Positions 1 through 11,331 of a stretch of DNA of 64,000 nt are shown here, piece after piece (within the stretch, counting starts at the first letter, position 1; each line of letters starts with the position of its first letter). The stretch lies in assembly GCF_011386835.1 (NCBI RefSeq), contig NC_088801.1, positions 16,664,824 through 16,728,823 of the forward strand. The letters run 5' to 3'. The position numbers and the translations under genes are program-made. Under the pieces are notes generated by a model. It was not told the DNA's origin and did not search any database. It saw only the letters and a program-made list of their open reading frames with translations. This stretch comes from Chrysemys picta bellii (taxonomy: Eukaryota; Chordata; Testudines; Emydidae).

Positions 1-1630
1 TGTCGTTGGTGTGAGACCTAAAGCACAATTGACCTGGCATAAGTGACTGGTCCTTTGGGATCAGAAGTAACCTATTGCTGTGATTCTTAGTGTAAGGGGC
101 CATCTGTCACAGAGATACAGTCACCCGAGTGGGAAGACAGACCCGAGTATCCAAGGGGGCTGTCTGTGACTCCATGTTGAAGCGGTTAAAGTGCCTACGG
201 AATTTGTACTTGGTACAGTAAGTTGGTGAAATCTAAACTTAGAACTCACAGCCAATTAGGGGTTGGTGCCCTGGTTTTCAATAGTCTGCTCTGAGGTTGG
301 TACTCATGCTCTTGCATCACCACTGGGAGCATCACATCTTCCCTTTCTTCCTTCTCCTCCAAAGAAATGGTTAATGTCCAGCATTGAAAGTGGTTACTCG
401 GAAATAGGAAAGGGTTTTCCCAATCTGTACACATATTTAAGTACAACTGCAGACTTTTATTTCATTGGCCATATTTTGTGAATTAAATGCTACATGGTAT
501 TAGATACAAAATATGACTAGATTAAATGTAAACTTGTTCACCTGAAGCAGGAATCTGAGAGCCACCAGGAAATGAATGGGTTGCTAAGCAATGTTGTTAG
601 CACAGGAACCGTTCTTGTTCATCTTCTTCCATGATTGTCAGTGGACTACCTAGGAGCCTGGTTTGGACATGACAGTTCCAGTTCTATGCAAAGAGTGTGG
701 CTTTGTTTAGGGAGCGGCTTAAGAGAAAGTTTTACTTAATACTTCAGCCATTACTACTTGATAGGTATCAGTTTTCCTTTGCATGCTCTATGTTCTCATT
801 GATTAACAGCTGTCATGGAGCTCCTCCCACTGAAGTTGCTAGTGGAATGAAAAAAAATGAAATACCTATTTTTATCTTAAACAGTACTCTCTCAGTTCTC
901 CCATACACCTGAAAGCTTCCAACCTTCACAGTCATATATTTTCCCTGCCAAAAAAGCAATGGGAGCTGGCTTGTTAACTTGCCTTAAACCCAGTGATGCT
1001 AGTGCTATTTGACTCCTACTGCAGTGTAGTAAAATTAATTTTAGGCAGTTCGAGTAGCAATTTATTGCCAAATAAAATGTAAGTCAAATGTATAGAAATG
1101 CAGTAAACATGTGATAGGGAAGAAGTTGATGTAATTGTAAGAGGTGCTGCAACAATGAACGTCCTCCTTGAATAAATTTCTCTGTGGTCAGAATAGGTTA
1201 TAAATAATCTCCATCAAACCAGTGCTTAAAAGGAGGCAGATAAACTATTGGTAACTGAAGGTTCCTTAACTAGTGAGAGGAAAGGGAAGACGAACACAGA
1301 ACAGGAACAGGTGTTTGTGCCTCAGCCTTTGCACTGAGGGAGAACAGAGAAGACATTGTCCAATTATTTTGGAAAAAACTTTATTGAGGGATTAAAAAAG
1401 CATTGCCCAGGAAATATATTAAAACAACCCCCTTAAAATATAAAAGCTATTCCTTGGCTTAAAAGGAAGTGAAATGTGTTACTGAAGCAGAACTTCATGC
1501 TCTCAGATTGAGATAGCTACACTGGGAAATCTAGAGAAAATGTAGGAGGCAGCTAGACTACAGCAATGAATCTGGGGTCATTCCAGTTCAAGACCAAACC
1601 CTAGCTTTAGAGATATGTGGAAATATGACC

Positions 1631-1662
1631 CAGACTGAGTGGGCATCAGACTGAGTGGGCAT
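1631..1662. repeat. Perfect 16-bp tandem duplication
   Basis: The unit CAGACTGAGTGGGCAT occurs twice head to tail (1631-1646 and 1647-1662) with no mismatch, pointing to a recent replication-slippage event. Confidence 0.9.
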
Positions 1663-3560
1663 CTCCACCAGTGATGTATTTCTACATACAAAAAGCCTAG
1701 TTTAAAATTGGGACAGCGCAGATGTGAAACATTTTGATTGTAGACAGAGTAAGGCAGCTAGGAAAACTTGTGTAATGCCTTTCACCAAACATACCCAGTT
1801 TAAGACAGAAGTCCTACATACTGGCCATAAAGTGCAAATGGTAGTGTTACACCTAAAAGTCGTTAACTGTCATACGTTCTAAAATTAGACATTGCTGCTC
1901 ACACTGTGTGCATTTAAGACATTATTTAGATCACCCATTGGCAACAAAAGCTGTTTGAACCATGAGTAATTTGACAAACTCAAGACCTATCTTTGTGTCA
2001 AATTGCCAACAAAAGTGCTTATCTGAAATAATGTTTACAAACGTATTGGAATTATGGATGATTGGATACTGTTTGTAGTGAAAATTCAGTTGCTTCATTG
2101 GCTTTTGGAGTTTGCTATTCAAGCTCTGTGACAAGTTACTGAGGTGACATGGACCAACTAACCTTTTTATTGACTACTGCAGTGCCAAACAAGTCTCTTC
2201 AGTAAATGAAATTCACCTATCGATCTGAAGCTTATCATTTATGAACCTATGAAAATCTTTGGTCATTTGAGCATCCTTTTGTCATTCCACCCTTTTTCTT
2301 TTAGAGCAGTTACAGAACAGGGCTCTTAATTTCAAAAAGCTAAGTGAATTAGTCACAAAACAAGGGGAAGTTAAGCACACTTGCTTTTGCAAATACCAAC
2401 TTATAGTTACAAATCACTACACCGTCTTCTTCAGAAATCATACCCATTCCCAGGCAGATCTACTTTCCCTAGCTGAAGTATCTCTTGCAAACCCAACTAC
2501 ATTTATGTTAAATACTATTGATTTAATAAATTGACAAGATATTGGCAATGAAAACTGCAGCAAAGCAACTAATCTTAACTTTAGGAGGAGGATTTAACTG
2601 CCAATGACCAGTTGTCTTGGACCATGGTTAAAAGGAATAGATATCATCTGGGCCAGCCCAACAAAGGGCTTAACCAAATATTAACATTCTAGAAGGAGCA
2701 CAAACAGGATTTTTTTTACACTCACTAATCTGTTAGTAAGAAATGAATGATTGCTCCCCTTCTGCCCTCATAACTATTAAAATTAAAGCTTCCAAGCCCT
2801 GAGCATAGAAAAATGACAATGCTGAGAATACTGATGCAAAAACAAGGGTTTTCATAAAGAGGCTTGCATTTTGTAAGAAACAAAGTACTGGGAAAATAAA
2901 TGTATTTTACCAAATAAGAAAAAAAGAAACAGGATCGGGAAAGAGTTTTATTAAAATTGTAAGTTAGCATTATAAACAGTTTAGAATAATCAAAATGAGA
3001 AGAACTTGACATCAGTATCTTTAAAAGAAAGCTTTATAGATCAAATTAAATTTCAGGCATCTATCTCAGACAAGCTATAAAGAAAGTTTCACTTCCATTA
3101 TTTTCCCAATTCACTCAAATATGGCAGGTGTATTCATTTCCTGTTTGAAATCTATTACAAACCATTCAGCAAAGAAAACCCTGTCTGTCTTTAGATAGTA
3201 ATGTTAATCTTGGTATTAAGATGTAGTGCTTAGATAGCCTAATGGTTTGAAAGGTAGATGTAAATGAAACATATGATGAGCAAATTTCACTTAGATGAAA
3301 AATTAAGCAGGAGTTATGTACTGTGTGTTTCCCAGCATTCAAGTAATAATGGGAACACAAGAATTTTATTTGGATGTTCCATCAGGTACTAACCTACATG
3401 CTGTTTAAGGGGATAGAAAAGTTTAATACAATAAGGGAGATTAGTACTTCAAGATGAAAGGAGTTAAAACCATGGTTATTTGTAATGCTGAACAGAGGAA
3501 GTGTTTGTTCTACATTTCAAAAGTGTTAAGAGCTGTTGAACTCAATCAACATGGATTTTA

Positions 3561-3598
3561 TTAGACACTTGGTGGTAATTTGTTTAGACACTTGGTGG
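3561..3598. repeat. 15-bp direct repeat
   Basis: TTAGACACTTGGTGG occurs at 3561-3575 and again at 3584-3598, separated by 8 bp. Confidence 0.85.
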
Positions 3599-4189
3599 AA
3601 GGAGTCAGTATTTATAGACAAGACAAAGAATACAAAGTAACAAAATATTGTGGGGGCTAGTTCAGCCTTCTCCACCAACCTTACTTGAGGTTTAAAGTTA
3701 CATTTTAAAGAATTAGATATTTTTAAAGTTTTGATATAGGCAAGGGAATTATAGGTAGCAGAGTTCGGGCAGTGACTTGTCAAACTGATCAGAATCACAA
3801 ACCAGCATACTAAATACTGTACAGGTTTTCAAAGCAGCTATCAGAAAAGCTACATTGGGTGGTGCTATCTTTATATATGTTATTCAAGTTTGCTAATTTA
3901 AAATGATTGATTAAAGAACCGATCCAGCATATGCAAAGCTTGGACCTAAAATAATACAATACATAATAATAATAATCACCACATACTGATTTTCTTCTCT
4001 CATCGCCAGTAAGAGATTCAGTAATCACAACATTACTGACAATTTATTGGTGGTGAATGAAGTGGAGTAGAATCCAGCTGGCTGCTCCAGTATTTTTATT
4101 GGCTGTGCAGTTCTAACAAAGTAGAAAAACTTTCCTTTTGTGCAGTATTTCCAAAACATTTAAGGCAGCTGTTTGTTCACCTTACTCTA

Positions 4190-5273
4190 GTCATAAAGCC
4201 AGAGTCAGAGAGTTTAAGGTCATCTAATCGGACTTCCTGTACATCACAGGCCACCAACATCACTCAGCACTTGCACAATAAACCCAGCAACCTAAATTAG
4301 ACTATTACAGCCCACAGGAGGCTAGACCGTTACATGCCACAGGCAGAGAATGGGAGGGACTGAGGTTCACCAGTGCCCACGGCCCCCACATTGGCAGAGA
4401 AATGATTGAGACATACCCAGATAATCATGGCAAGTGACCCATGCCCACACGCTGCAGAGGAAGAAAAACAAAAACAAAAAACCCAAGGTCACTGCCAATC
4501 TGACCCTGAGGATGTTAGCAAGAACCAGCCAGCCAAGCAGCTGACAGAGAGAATGCTTGGAGCCATCTCAGCAACCTGGCCCTCCCCATCCTATGTCCTA
4601 TCTCCAATCAGTGCCAACCCTGACATTTCAGAGAAAGAAGATAAAAAACCCTCTCAGAATATATGGGGGTGCGAGGGGAAATTCCTTCCTTACACCTGCA
4701 TGCAGCTGAAACCCTTAAGCATGAGCTTTAGGAACATAAGACAAAGTGGAAGTGAGCCCCAAGGCTGTTGAGTCCTGCCCCCTGCCATCACAAGCAACCC
4801 CATCATACAATTACACTCAAATTTATTCTGCTCTTTTAAAACTATTAAGTTGTTTGCTCCCACAACTCCTAATGGGAAACTGTTCACCAACCTCACTCCT
4901 CCAATGGTTGGAAACCACCTAATTTCCAGCCTGAATTTGTTCATGGTCCAGTATATATAATTTGTTCTTGTGCCAACACTATCCTTAGTTTAGCTCTTCA
5001 CCCTCCCTTATATTTCCCCCCCCGATATATTTATAGAAGATGATCTTATCCCATCTCAGCCTTCATTTTGCTAAACAAGCCAAACTCTTCCAGTGTCCTC
5101 CCATAAGACAGTTCCTTCATTCCCCTGATCATCCTAGTAGCTCTTCTCTGCACCTATTCCAATTTAAATTCATCTTTCCTGAACATGGGTGACCAGAATC
5201 ATGCACAGTATTCCAAATGCTTACCAGTGCCTTGTACAATGGCATTAATATTTCTCTGTCTTTACTGGAAATG
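4190..5273 (-). mobile_element. CR1-type LINE fragment, minus strand
   Basis: Read on the minus strand, about 5170-5080 resembles the CR1 ORF2 C-terminal segment (VQRRATRMIRGMKELSYG-like). The part at 4944-4850 resembles the later MNKFRLEIR...GVR-NSFPLGVVG tail. Stops and frameshifts interrupt it. It is a decayed, 5'-truncated copy of a CR1/L3-type non-LTR retrotransposon. Boundaries are approximate. Confidence 0.75.
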
Positions 5274-5279
5274 CCTCAG

Positions 5280-7240
5280 TGAATCATAGGTGAAAATTAG
5301 GGCTGCAATCATATAAATATTTTTGATAGATGGGATTTGAAGATACACTGGGTATATATACTGGACAGAAAAGATCACTTTCACATATTCACTTCTAGAC
5401 CATATGTATGCTTTAAGTAGTAACTTGCATATAAAATACTGTAACATTATGGAGATGACAACTGGACAAATTTTATTTACAAAAGAAAAAATTTCAAAGT
5501 ATTCAATTATCACAAGGTAGCATGAACAAGTGTAGGCATGAATTTTAAAACAGCACCAGGTGTGTTCTTTAGTCTTGTTTCAGATCTTTCTACCAAAATT
5601 GAGAACTTTATTTAAAAGCTAAATTTTTTCAACATATACCTACAGAAAGCTAATCTAAGTTTCTGATTTTTTGATTCTGAAATGGATTCCTGGATTCCTC
5701 TTCCCTTCCAAATTGATATAAGAGCGAGAAATGTTCTTACAATCTGCTTACTAAATATCCAGAGATAGTCACTTCCCACTCCATAGATTTTCCCCCTCAG
5801 CATTTCATTCCTTTTTGGACACTTTGTAGTCAGCTGCCACTCAGCCATACTCTCTTGCACTCTCCTATCCCTGGCTCCCCTACAGGAGCCCCCCGCTCCT
5901 GGACAATCTCACTGTTTCCAGCACGAGTTTAGGTCAGCCCCAGGGTCCTTTCTGAGTCCTTACCTCTAGCTCTTGGCAGTGCTCCCCAGGCCTGACCACA
6001 GGTTGTTGGCTAGAAACAGCCTTACAGGCCTCTTGCCCATATCAGGTTTGCAATGTCAGTCTGCCCCCAAACAAAGGGAAGAGGGGGGTAAGAAAGGGAG
6101 GCTAGTCCCTGCCTGAACTGGGCTCGTCTTGCTACTAGAGGTCACTGGCTGTCCCTTGAAACCTTTCATCCTGGGCAAACGTTGCCCCTTTCTGTATGTG
6201 AGAGCTCCACCTTGTTAAGCTCTCCTTCTCCAAATAAAGTATGTTCTGTGGGTGCACCCAATTGACACTGCCTGCATGCTCATTAGCCTATCAATAGGAT
6301 GGGGGAGGGGCATATCCCATCACACACCTGAAGAACTGCTGTACATTTTGACTTTTCTTCCTGCACTTGCCATTCTCATCAGCTCCAGCTCTCTTGCTAG
6401 TATTCAAATGAACCTCCCCATCTCAGCAGAGAGAGTTGGATCAGACCAACAGGGGGATGAACCACACTTGGGAGGGGCACAGGTCATGCTAAGACATGCT
6501 GGTGAAAAGGCCTCTCCTTCTGCCTCACAGTGAATTTGTTTCTTCTGTTTCCCATTGGCCAGCCAAGGAGGGATTGAGTAGCCCTTTCCCTTCCCTCCAT
6601 CAATTTAAAGCCAAGAGACCACAGGCCATCTTGCTGCTTCCCCCTCCCCCATAGGTGGGAACGTTGATCTGTGTCCAGGATGCTGTAGGTCTGCCCAATA
6701 GCCCGTTTTTGAGGACCAGGAAAGAATTGTTTCACATTGGGCCACAGTGACCAGATGCCAGGTTTTTGCCTTCCTTACAACACCACAGAAGAACAGCTCC
6801 GGTTGAAAGGAGTAAGAATAGGAATTTATTGCTTGGAGGAATAGAGGAGTGTTCAGTCTCCTGCAGTATGTGGCCAGTATCCAATATAGAAGTAGATTAA
6901 AAGGGCCAGCTCTCAGCAATAAATGACACCTGGAAGATGGCTGGAGAACCTTTTGACCATGAAGAGATGGGGAGTCCTAACGTCTTCACGGACTGAGGTT
7001 CCCTCAGTCACCTCATTGAGGGGGCATGCAAGGAGATTCAGAAGTGAGCTGAGTCCTAGGGGTTAGGCTCAGGAGGCTCAACCCCAAGTCATTGGTTATA
7101 TGGTGTGAACCCTTTCAACATCACATAGGACCCAATTAAATGCACATGAGGGGGGTATGGGTAGATAACAATGGAGAGGAACACTAAGTTAAAGACACTT
7201 AAACCGCCTCGGTCCATCTTTCATTCACCTGCTTGTCCTG
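5280..7240. other. Intergenic stretch, unrecognised
   Basis: The left part is AT-rich and the part from about 5850 is richer in C and G with pyrimidine tracts. A CCAAATAAAGT hexamer context near 6230 could belong to an old LTR or a retroposed 3' end, but no matching partner repeat was found. No coding sequence was recognised. Confidence 0.35.
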
Positions 7241-7247
7241 GGAGTAT

Positions 7248-7495
7248 GGGTACCTGCAGTAAAACACCTGTGGCACCGTGTCTCAGAGCCTGGGTCAGCT
7301 ACTTCTCAGGCTTGGGTTGCAAGGCTAAAAATAGCAGTGTAGACATTTGGGTTTGTGCTGGAGCCTGGGTTCCAGCCTAAGGATCTATACTGCAATTTTA
7401 CAGCCCCACAGGTAGAGCCCCATGAACCTGAATTAGGGGACTCAGGACAGCCATGGTTGTACCAAGGGTCTTCTATTGCAGTATAGACCCTACCC
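7248..7495. mobile_element. Harbinger-like MITE, copy A
   Basis: The left end GGGTACCTGCAGTAAAACAC and right end TTGCAGTATAGACCCTACCC form imperfect inverted termini. The interior shares the CAGCCTGAGC / GCAATTTTACAG phrases with the elements at 14360-14616 and 35262-35445. The ends resemble the GGGTATGTCTACACTGCAAT termini of PIF/Harbinger-like MITEs that I recall from turtles. Confidence 0.6.
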
Positions 7496-7680
7496 TAGGT
7501 CAACTGTGTAAATGATACAGTGGTGTGGGGAAGATCATCACAAAATGGAGTTCTTATTAAATGTGTTTTGCACTATATGTCCTACCTTAAAAGCAACTTT
7601 AGATTTCACACAGACACACACACACCACTACACCGGGTATTAGCCAGTGAGTAAGGCACTTGTTGATGAACACATTAGAC

Positions 7681-8005
7681 CAATGGTGCCCAACCTTCTT
7701 ATAGAGGAGGGCCACATAAACCTCAGAATAAGCTTGTGTGGGCAAAGCAGATTCTACCTATTTTAATAAAGTTTAAAGCCACCTGTATTGATTTATATTT
7801 TAAGTTCAGCTTGCTTCATGTGTATTTAGATAGACAATACTGTACATAGGTTGTTTTGATTTATCCTCTTGTGTAAACCAAAATGATGTAAACATAACAA
7901 AACACTAATGAATCAGCCATTAGTATATTGTGTTGAAGCAGGCTGCGGGCCTTATGAAATGCTGCTCTGGTGTGCTATGTACAGCCTGCAGACATTACAC
8001 CATTG
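7681..8005. mobile_element. hAT-like MITE, poorly preserved
   Basis: The left end CAATGGTGCCCAACCTTCTT and the right end TACACCATTG form a short imperfect inverted pair, resembling the CAGTGGTGCCCAACC termini of hAT MITEs. The flanks CATTAGAC and GGTTAGCC agree only partly as an 8-bp duplication. The family call is tentative. Confidence 0.45.
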
Positions 8006-8393
8006 GTTAGCCTCTTCCTTTTCTCGGAAATCCTGGAGGGATTTCTGCTATTTTTCAATGCAGATGAGTTAAGTAACAGATATTTTTATTTCCTGAACCC
8101 AATTCAGGCAGCGTATCTACCTTAACAGTATTCTGTTATTGGCTGGATGGGTTTCAGGCTGAAGTAGGGAAAGTATTCTTGTTTGCAAAAATACAATAAA
8201 ATAAAGCCTCAAAAGCTACAGGTACAACTGAACTTCACTTTTCTGCCAGACAACAGCACAACGATGGCTGTACTTACAGTTTTACCTTCAAGACTAGACT
8301 GATTGAAGTGTGCAACTTGCTATTTCCCGGCTACAGTAGAGAATGAAAATTCTAGAACACCTGCCACTCATATGTAGGGCCCTACCAAATTCA

Positions 8394-8752
8394 CATAAGA
8401 ACAGCCATACTGGGTCAGACTAAAGGTGCATCTAGCCCAGTATCCGGTCTTCTGACAGTGGCCAATGCCAGGTGCCCCAGAGGATATGAACAGAACAGGT
8501 AATCATCAATCCTTGAGGGGGCCATTTAGGGATCGGGGGCAAAAATCTATCTGGGGATTAGCCCTGCTTTGAGCAGGGGGTTGGACTAGATGACCTCCTG
8601 AGGTCCCTTCTAACCCTGATATTCTATGATTCTAAGTGATCCATCCTCTGTCACCCATTCCCAGCTTCTGGCAAAGGCTAGGGACACCATCCCTGCCTAT
8701 CCTGGCTAATAGCCATTGATGGACCTATACTCCATTAATTTATCTATTGATG
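8394..8752 (-). mobile_element. CR1 LINE 3' fragment nested in the hAT-like element
   Basis: Plus-strand text from CATAAGAACAGCCATACTGG to ATGGACCTATACTCCATTAA is the antisense of the CR1 3' terminal region. A 6-bp AATTCA repeat at 8388-8393 and 8753-8758 flanks it and rejoins the interrupted MITE sequence. The copy is itself split by a SINE tail at about 8509-8633. Confidence 0.85.
8509..8633 (+). mobile_element. 5'-truncated tRNA-derived SINE nested in CR1
   Basis: The segment starts at the B-box remnant CAATCCTTGAGGGGG and runs through GGACTAGATGACCTCCTGAG to a TTCTATGATTCT tail. It matches the two longer SINEs at 46254-46430 and 33618-33792. CR1 sequence breaks at ATCATCA and resumes at AAGTGATCC. 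The tRNA-related A box is missing. Confidence 0.8.
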
Positions 8753-9334
8753 AATTCAAGGTCCATTGTGGTCAATTTCACAGCCTCAGGATTTAAAAAT
8801 CATAAATTTCACAGTGAGGTGTGTGTGGGGGGGAATCACAAGGTTATTGTAGAGGGGGTTGCGGTACCGCTATCCTTACTTCTGTGCTGCTGTTGGCGGC
8901 GGCGGCGCTGTAGTCAGAGCTGGGCAGCCAGAGAGCAGCAACTGCTGGCCAGGAGCCCAGCTCTGAAAGCAGAGCCGCCACCAGCAGCAATGCATAAGTA
9001 AGGGTGGCATGGTATGGTATTGCCACTCTTACTTCCGCACTGCTGCTGGCGGGGTGCTGCCTTCAGAACTGTGGGCGCCTGGCCAACAGGCGCTGCTCTC
9101 CAGCTGCCCAGCTATGAAGGCAGTGCAGAAGTAAGAGTGGCAATACTGCGACATTCCCGGCAACTCCCTTTTCGGTCAAGACCCCCAGTTTGAGAAATGC
9201 TGGTCTCCCACCATGAAAGCTTTATAGAATAGGGTAAAAGCACATAACAGACCACATTTCATGGGGACAGACCAGATTTCACAGTCCGTGACACATTTTT
9301 CATGTCCGTGACTTTGGTAGGGCCTACTCATATG

Positions 9335-10414
9335 GCGGTTTACTTCATCAAAGTGCTGTAGAACATTAATCCTTACAATATACATGAGATTAAAATTATG
9401 GATTATACTAGACTGGCAAACAGAGAAGTTAAGTGACTTTCCCAAGGACAAACACTGAGTTAATGTAAGAGCTTGGAACAGAACTCAAGCTTCCATCTCC
9501 AAGTACTATGCTCAGGCCTCTAAGTCAACCTTAGAAGCCAAGTGGAATGTTTTTGCACTGATATCATTAACCAATGAACAAAGCACATAGAAATTATAGC
9601 AGTTGTCAGGAGAGACTACGAATCGTACCTAGAGTTTTATTCAAAAGATATTAAGATAATTTTATATCACGATTAACAGTTTCTTATTTTGCTTCAAGGT
9701 TCTGTTTATTTTTAGCTGCTACACATAAAATGTCTTAGTAAGAGGTGTAAAAATGCCTTTCCATATTTATCCTCATTTTCTGGAAAGAATGATCTCATTT
9801 GTCATGCTCTCTCTTCTCTTTCAAGTGACTGAAAGATATCACAATAAACGTTCATCTCTTTCCTCTACCCTTGATTTCGATGTCTCCATTTTTCATTTCA
9901 GTGGAGAAAAAAATCAAGTAAAAGATCTCCCTCTTGTGGTCTTCTGTGTAAACTGGTTTAACTAAGTTTGAGAGTCCAGCAGAAAATCCTCCTGCTACAC
10001 ATTCTTTAGAAAGATTTCCCTGTATTTTCTGTGTTCAAACATTAACAAAAATTGCAGATAACATTAAATACACTCAACTTCTTTCTAGAAACTATAAAAA
10101 AACCTTGAGCTTCATTTTACTTTTGCACATAAGCTATGAAAATTGAAAAAAGGCAATGCTGTCTCCTGCAAACCACCACAGAAACTGAAATGAAATGGGG
10201 GGGCCAGGGGGGAAATTGTAGCAATAAGCTATGGAGATGAATAAGACCGAATATGGAGATGTATAGATGGATTAATTTAGATGCCACACAAATTTCAGTT
10301 CTAAAAATTTCGTTTTAGTTTGAACAATACACATAGTGATCTCTATCTTGCAAACCAGCTGAGGTGTGTATGAAGATTTCATGCAATGTGATCAACAAAG
10401 CCTCACACAAATAT
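9335..10414. other. Region just downstream of ACTR3, no feature recognised
   Basis: The sequence is AT-rich without a recognised repeat or gene. It contains two minus-strand AATAAA hexamers (9705, 9636) that could end a longer ACTR3 transcript. Confidence 0.4.
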
Positions 10415-11235
10415 AAAAAGAAATGTTGTGCCTTTATTGGAATGGTGGTAGGCTTTAAAATACACCACTTTCGATAATGGGATTATTTGTTTTTTTAATT
10501 AGAAATGACACTACGGAACTGCAATACTGGTCCAACAGTCTTGTCTTTACTTTTGTTTTTTTAAGCAAGAAATAGAATGAAAATGCACCGAGTAATCAGA
10601 AAGCACTAGCAGGCATCGGTTAACCCAAGATACTAGCTTCTTTGTTCCAAAAGCACTTGCAAAGTTGGGACCGAGGATTTAGATTGGTCATAGTTTGCAA
10701 TAACTAGAGTCACATGAGTAAGCTTCATGTGCCCAATATATATATTTTTTAATTTACCATTAAGTTGGTCACTGGTATTTTTCCCTCAAATATTACAGTT
10801 TTTCTTTAATTGATATTTTTCCTCAAAGTATAAAAAAGTATGAAATATAAACAAGTTCTTGCATTGTACACATGTAAGAGTACAATTGAAGCATTAGAGA
10901 GCTGACTATCTACACACCGTCAAATCCCATCAAATCTTGGATAATTCATCAATATACAAAATATCAGGGCACAGAAAGAACTAAAACCCACTTCTTTGTT
11001 TTGTTACGCACAGGTTCAAATATTCAATCTAAAGAAAAACACTTAATTATTTTGGCTTTCCACTATATCCGCATATTGAGACACTTATTAAAATATTCCT
11101 GTTTAATTGTGTTTGGTCTTTTTCTTATTGTCAAGTCATGTTTGTTATTTTAATACCCGCCATCCAGACAAACAAGTAATCAGCAAGACCCTCCTTTTCC
11201 CCCATTCCCTAGCCCTGACCCCTCTCAGGTCAGTT
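10415..11235 (-). other. ACTR3: ACTR3 3' UTR (end uncertain)
   Basis: The region follows the TAA stop. It is AT-rich and lacks recognisable transposon sequence, as expected of a retained UTR. On the minus strand the first AATAAA lies at 10433-10438, which would give a 3' UTR of roughly 0.8 kb. Other AATAAA hexamers at 9705-9710 and 9636-9641 could serve a longer form of about 1.6 kb. Which is used cannot be told from sequence alone. Confidence 0.55.
10433..10438 (-). terminator. Candidate ACTR3 poly(A) signal AATAAA
   Basis: This is a canonical AATAAA on the minus strand, about 800 nt after the stop codon, and the first such hexamer in the downstream sequence. Cleavage would be expected near 10410-10420. 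Alternative hexamers lie at 9705 and 9636. Confidence 0.5.
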
Positions 11236-11331
11236 TTAAGACATGACTCCAAACACTGGGTTGTGACGACAGATGCTAGGACCAATCTCTTCATAATCTT
11301 TTTTGGTGTGGCATACTTGGTAGAACTCAGG
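11236..11331 (-). CDS. ACTR3: ACTR3 coding exon 12 (residues 388-418 and stop)
   Basis: After CTTTTCCAG the exon reads [20 protein letters not shown] then [11 protein letters not shown] and TAA. The coding part is 96 nt. The C-terminal FGVMS is typical of ARP3. Confidence 0.97.

Larger units (their letters stand above)
1..4180. other. AT-rich intergenic DNA, no gene recognised
   Basis: Both strands were read without finding a protein family, tRNA or clear transposon. Short local duplications are present: a 16-bp perfect tandem copy at 1631-1662 and a 15-bp direct repeat at 3561-3575 and 3584-3598. The region lies downstream of ACTR3. Confidence 0.5.
8375..9326. mobile_element. hAT-like element with intact 8-bp target duplication (host of nested insertions)
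   Basis: The left terminus TAGGGCCCTACCAAATTCA and the reverse complement of the right terminus (TAGGCCCTACCAAAGTCA) are matching inverted repeats. They are bounded by a perfect 8-bp direct repeat CTCATATG at 8367-8374 and 9327-9334, the length expected of hAT transposition. The interior is split at 8394-8752 by a CR1 copy. No transposase frame is visible, so this is a non-autonomous copy. Confidence 0.85.

Noticed and set aside
4406..4771. 121-codon plus-strand ORF
   Set aside because: Antisense shadow of the CR1-type fragment on the minus strand.
5880..7130. Solo LTR of an endogenous retrovirus
   Set aside because: An AATAAA near 6233 and pyrimidine-rich text hinted at an LTR, but no TG...CA ends, target duplication or primer-binding site could be placed.
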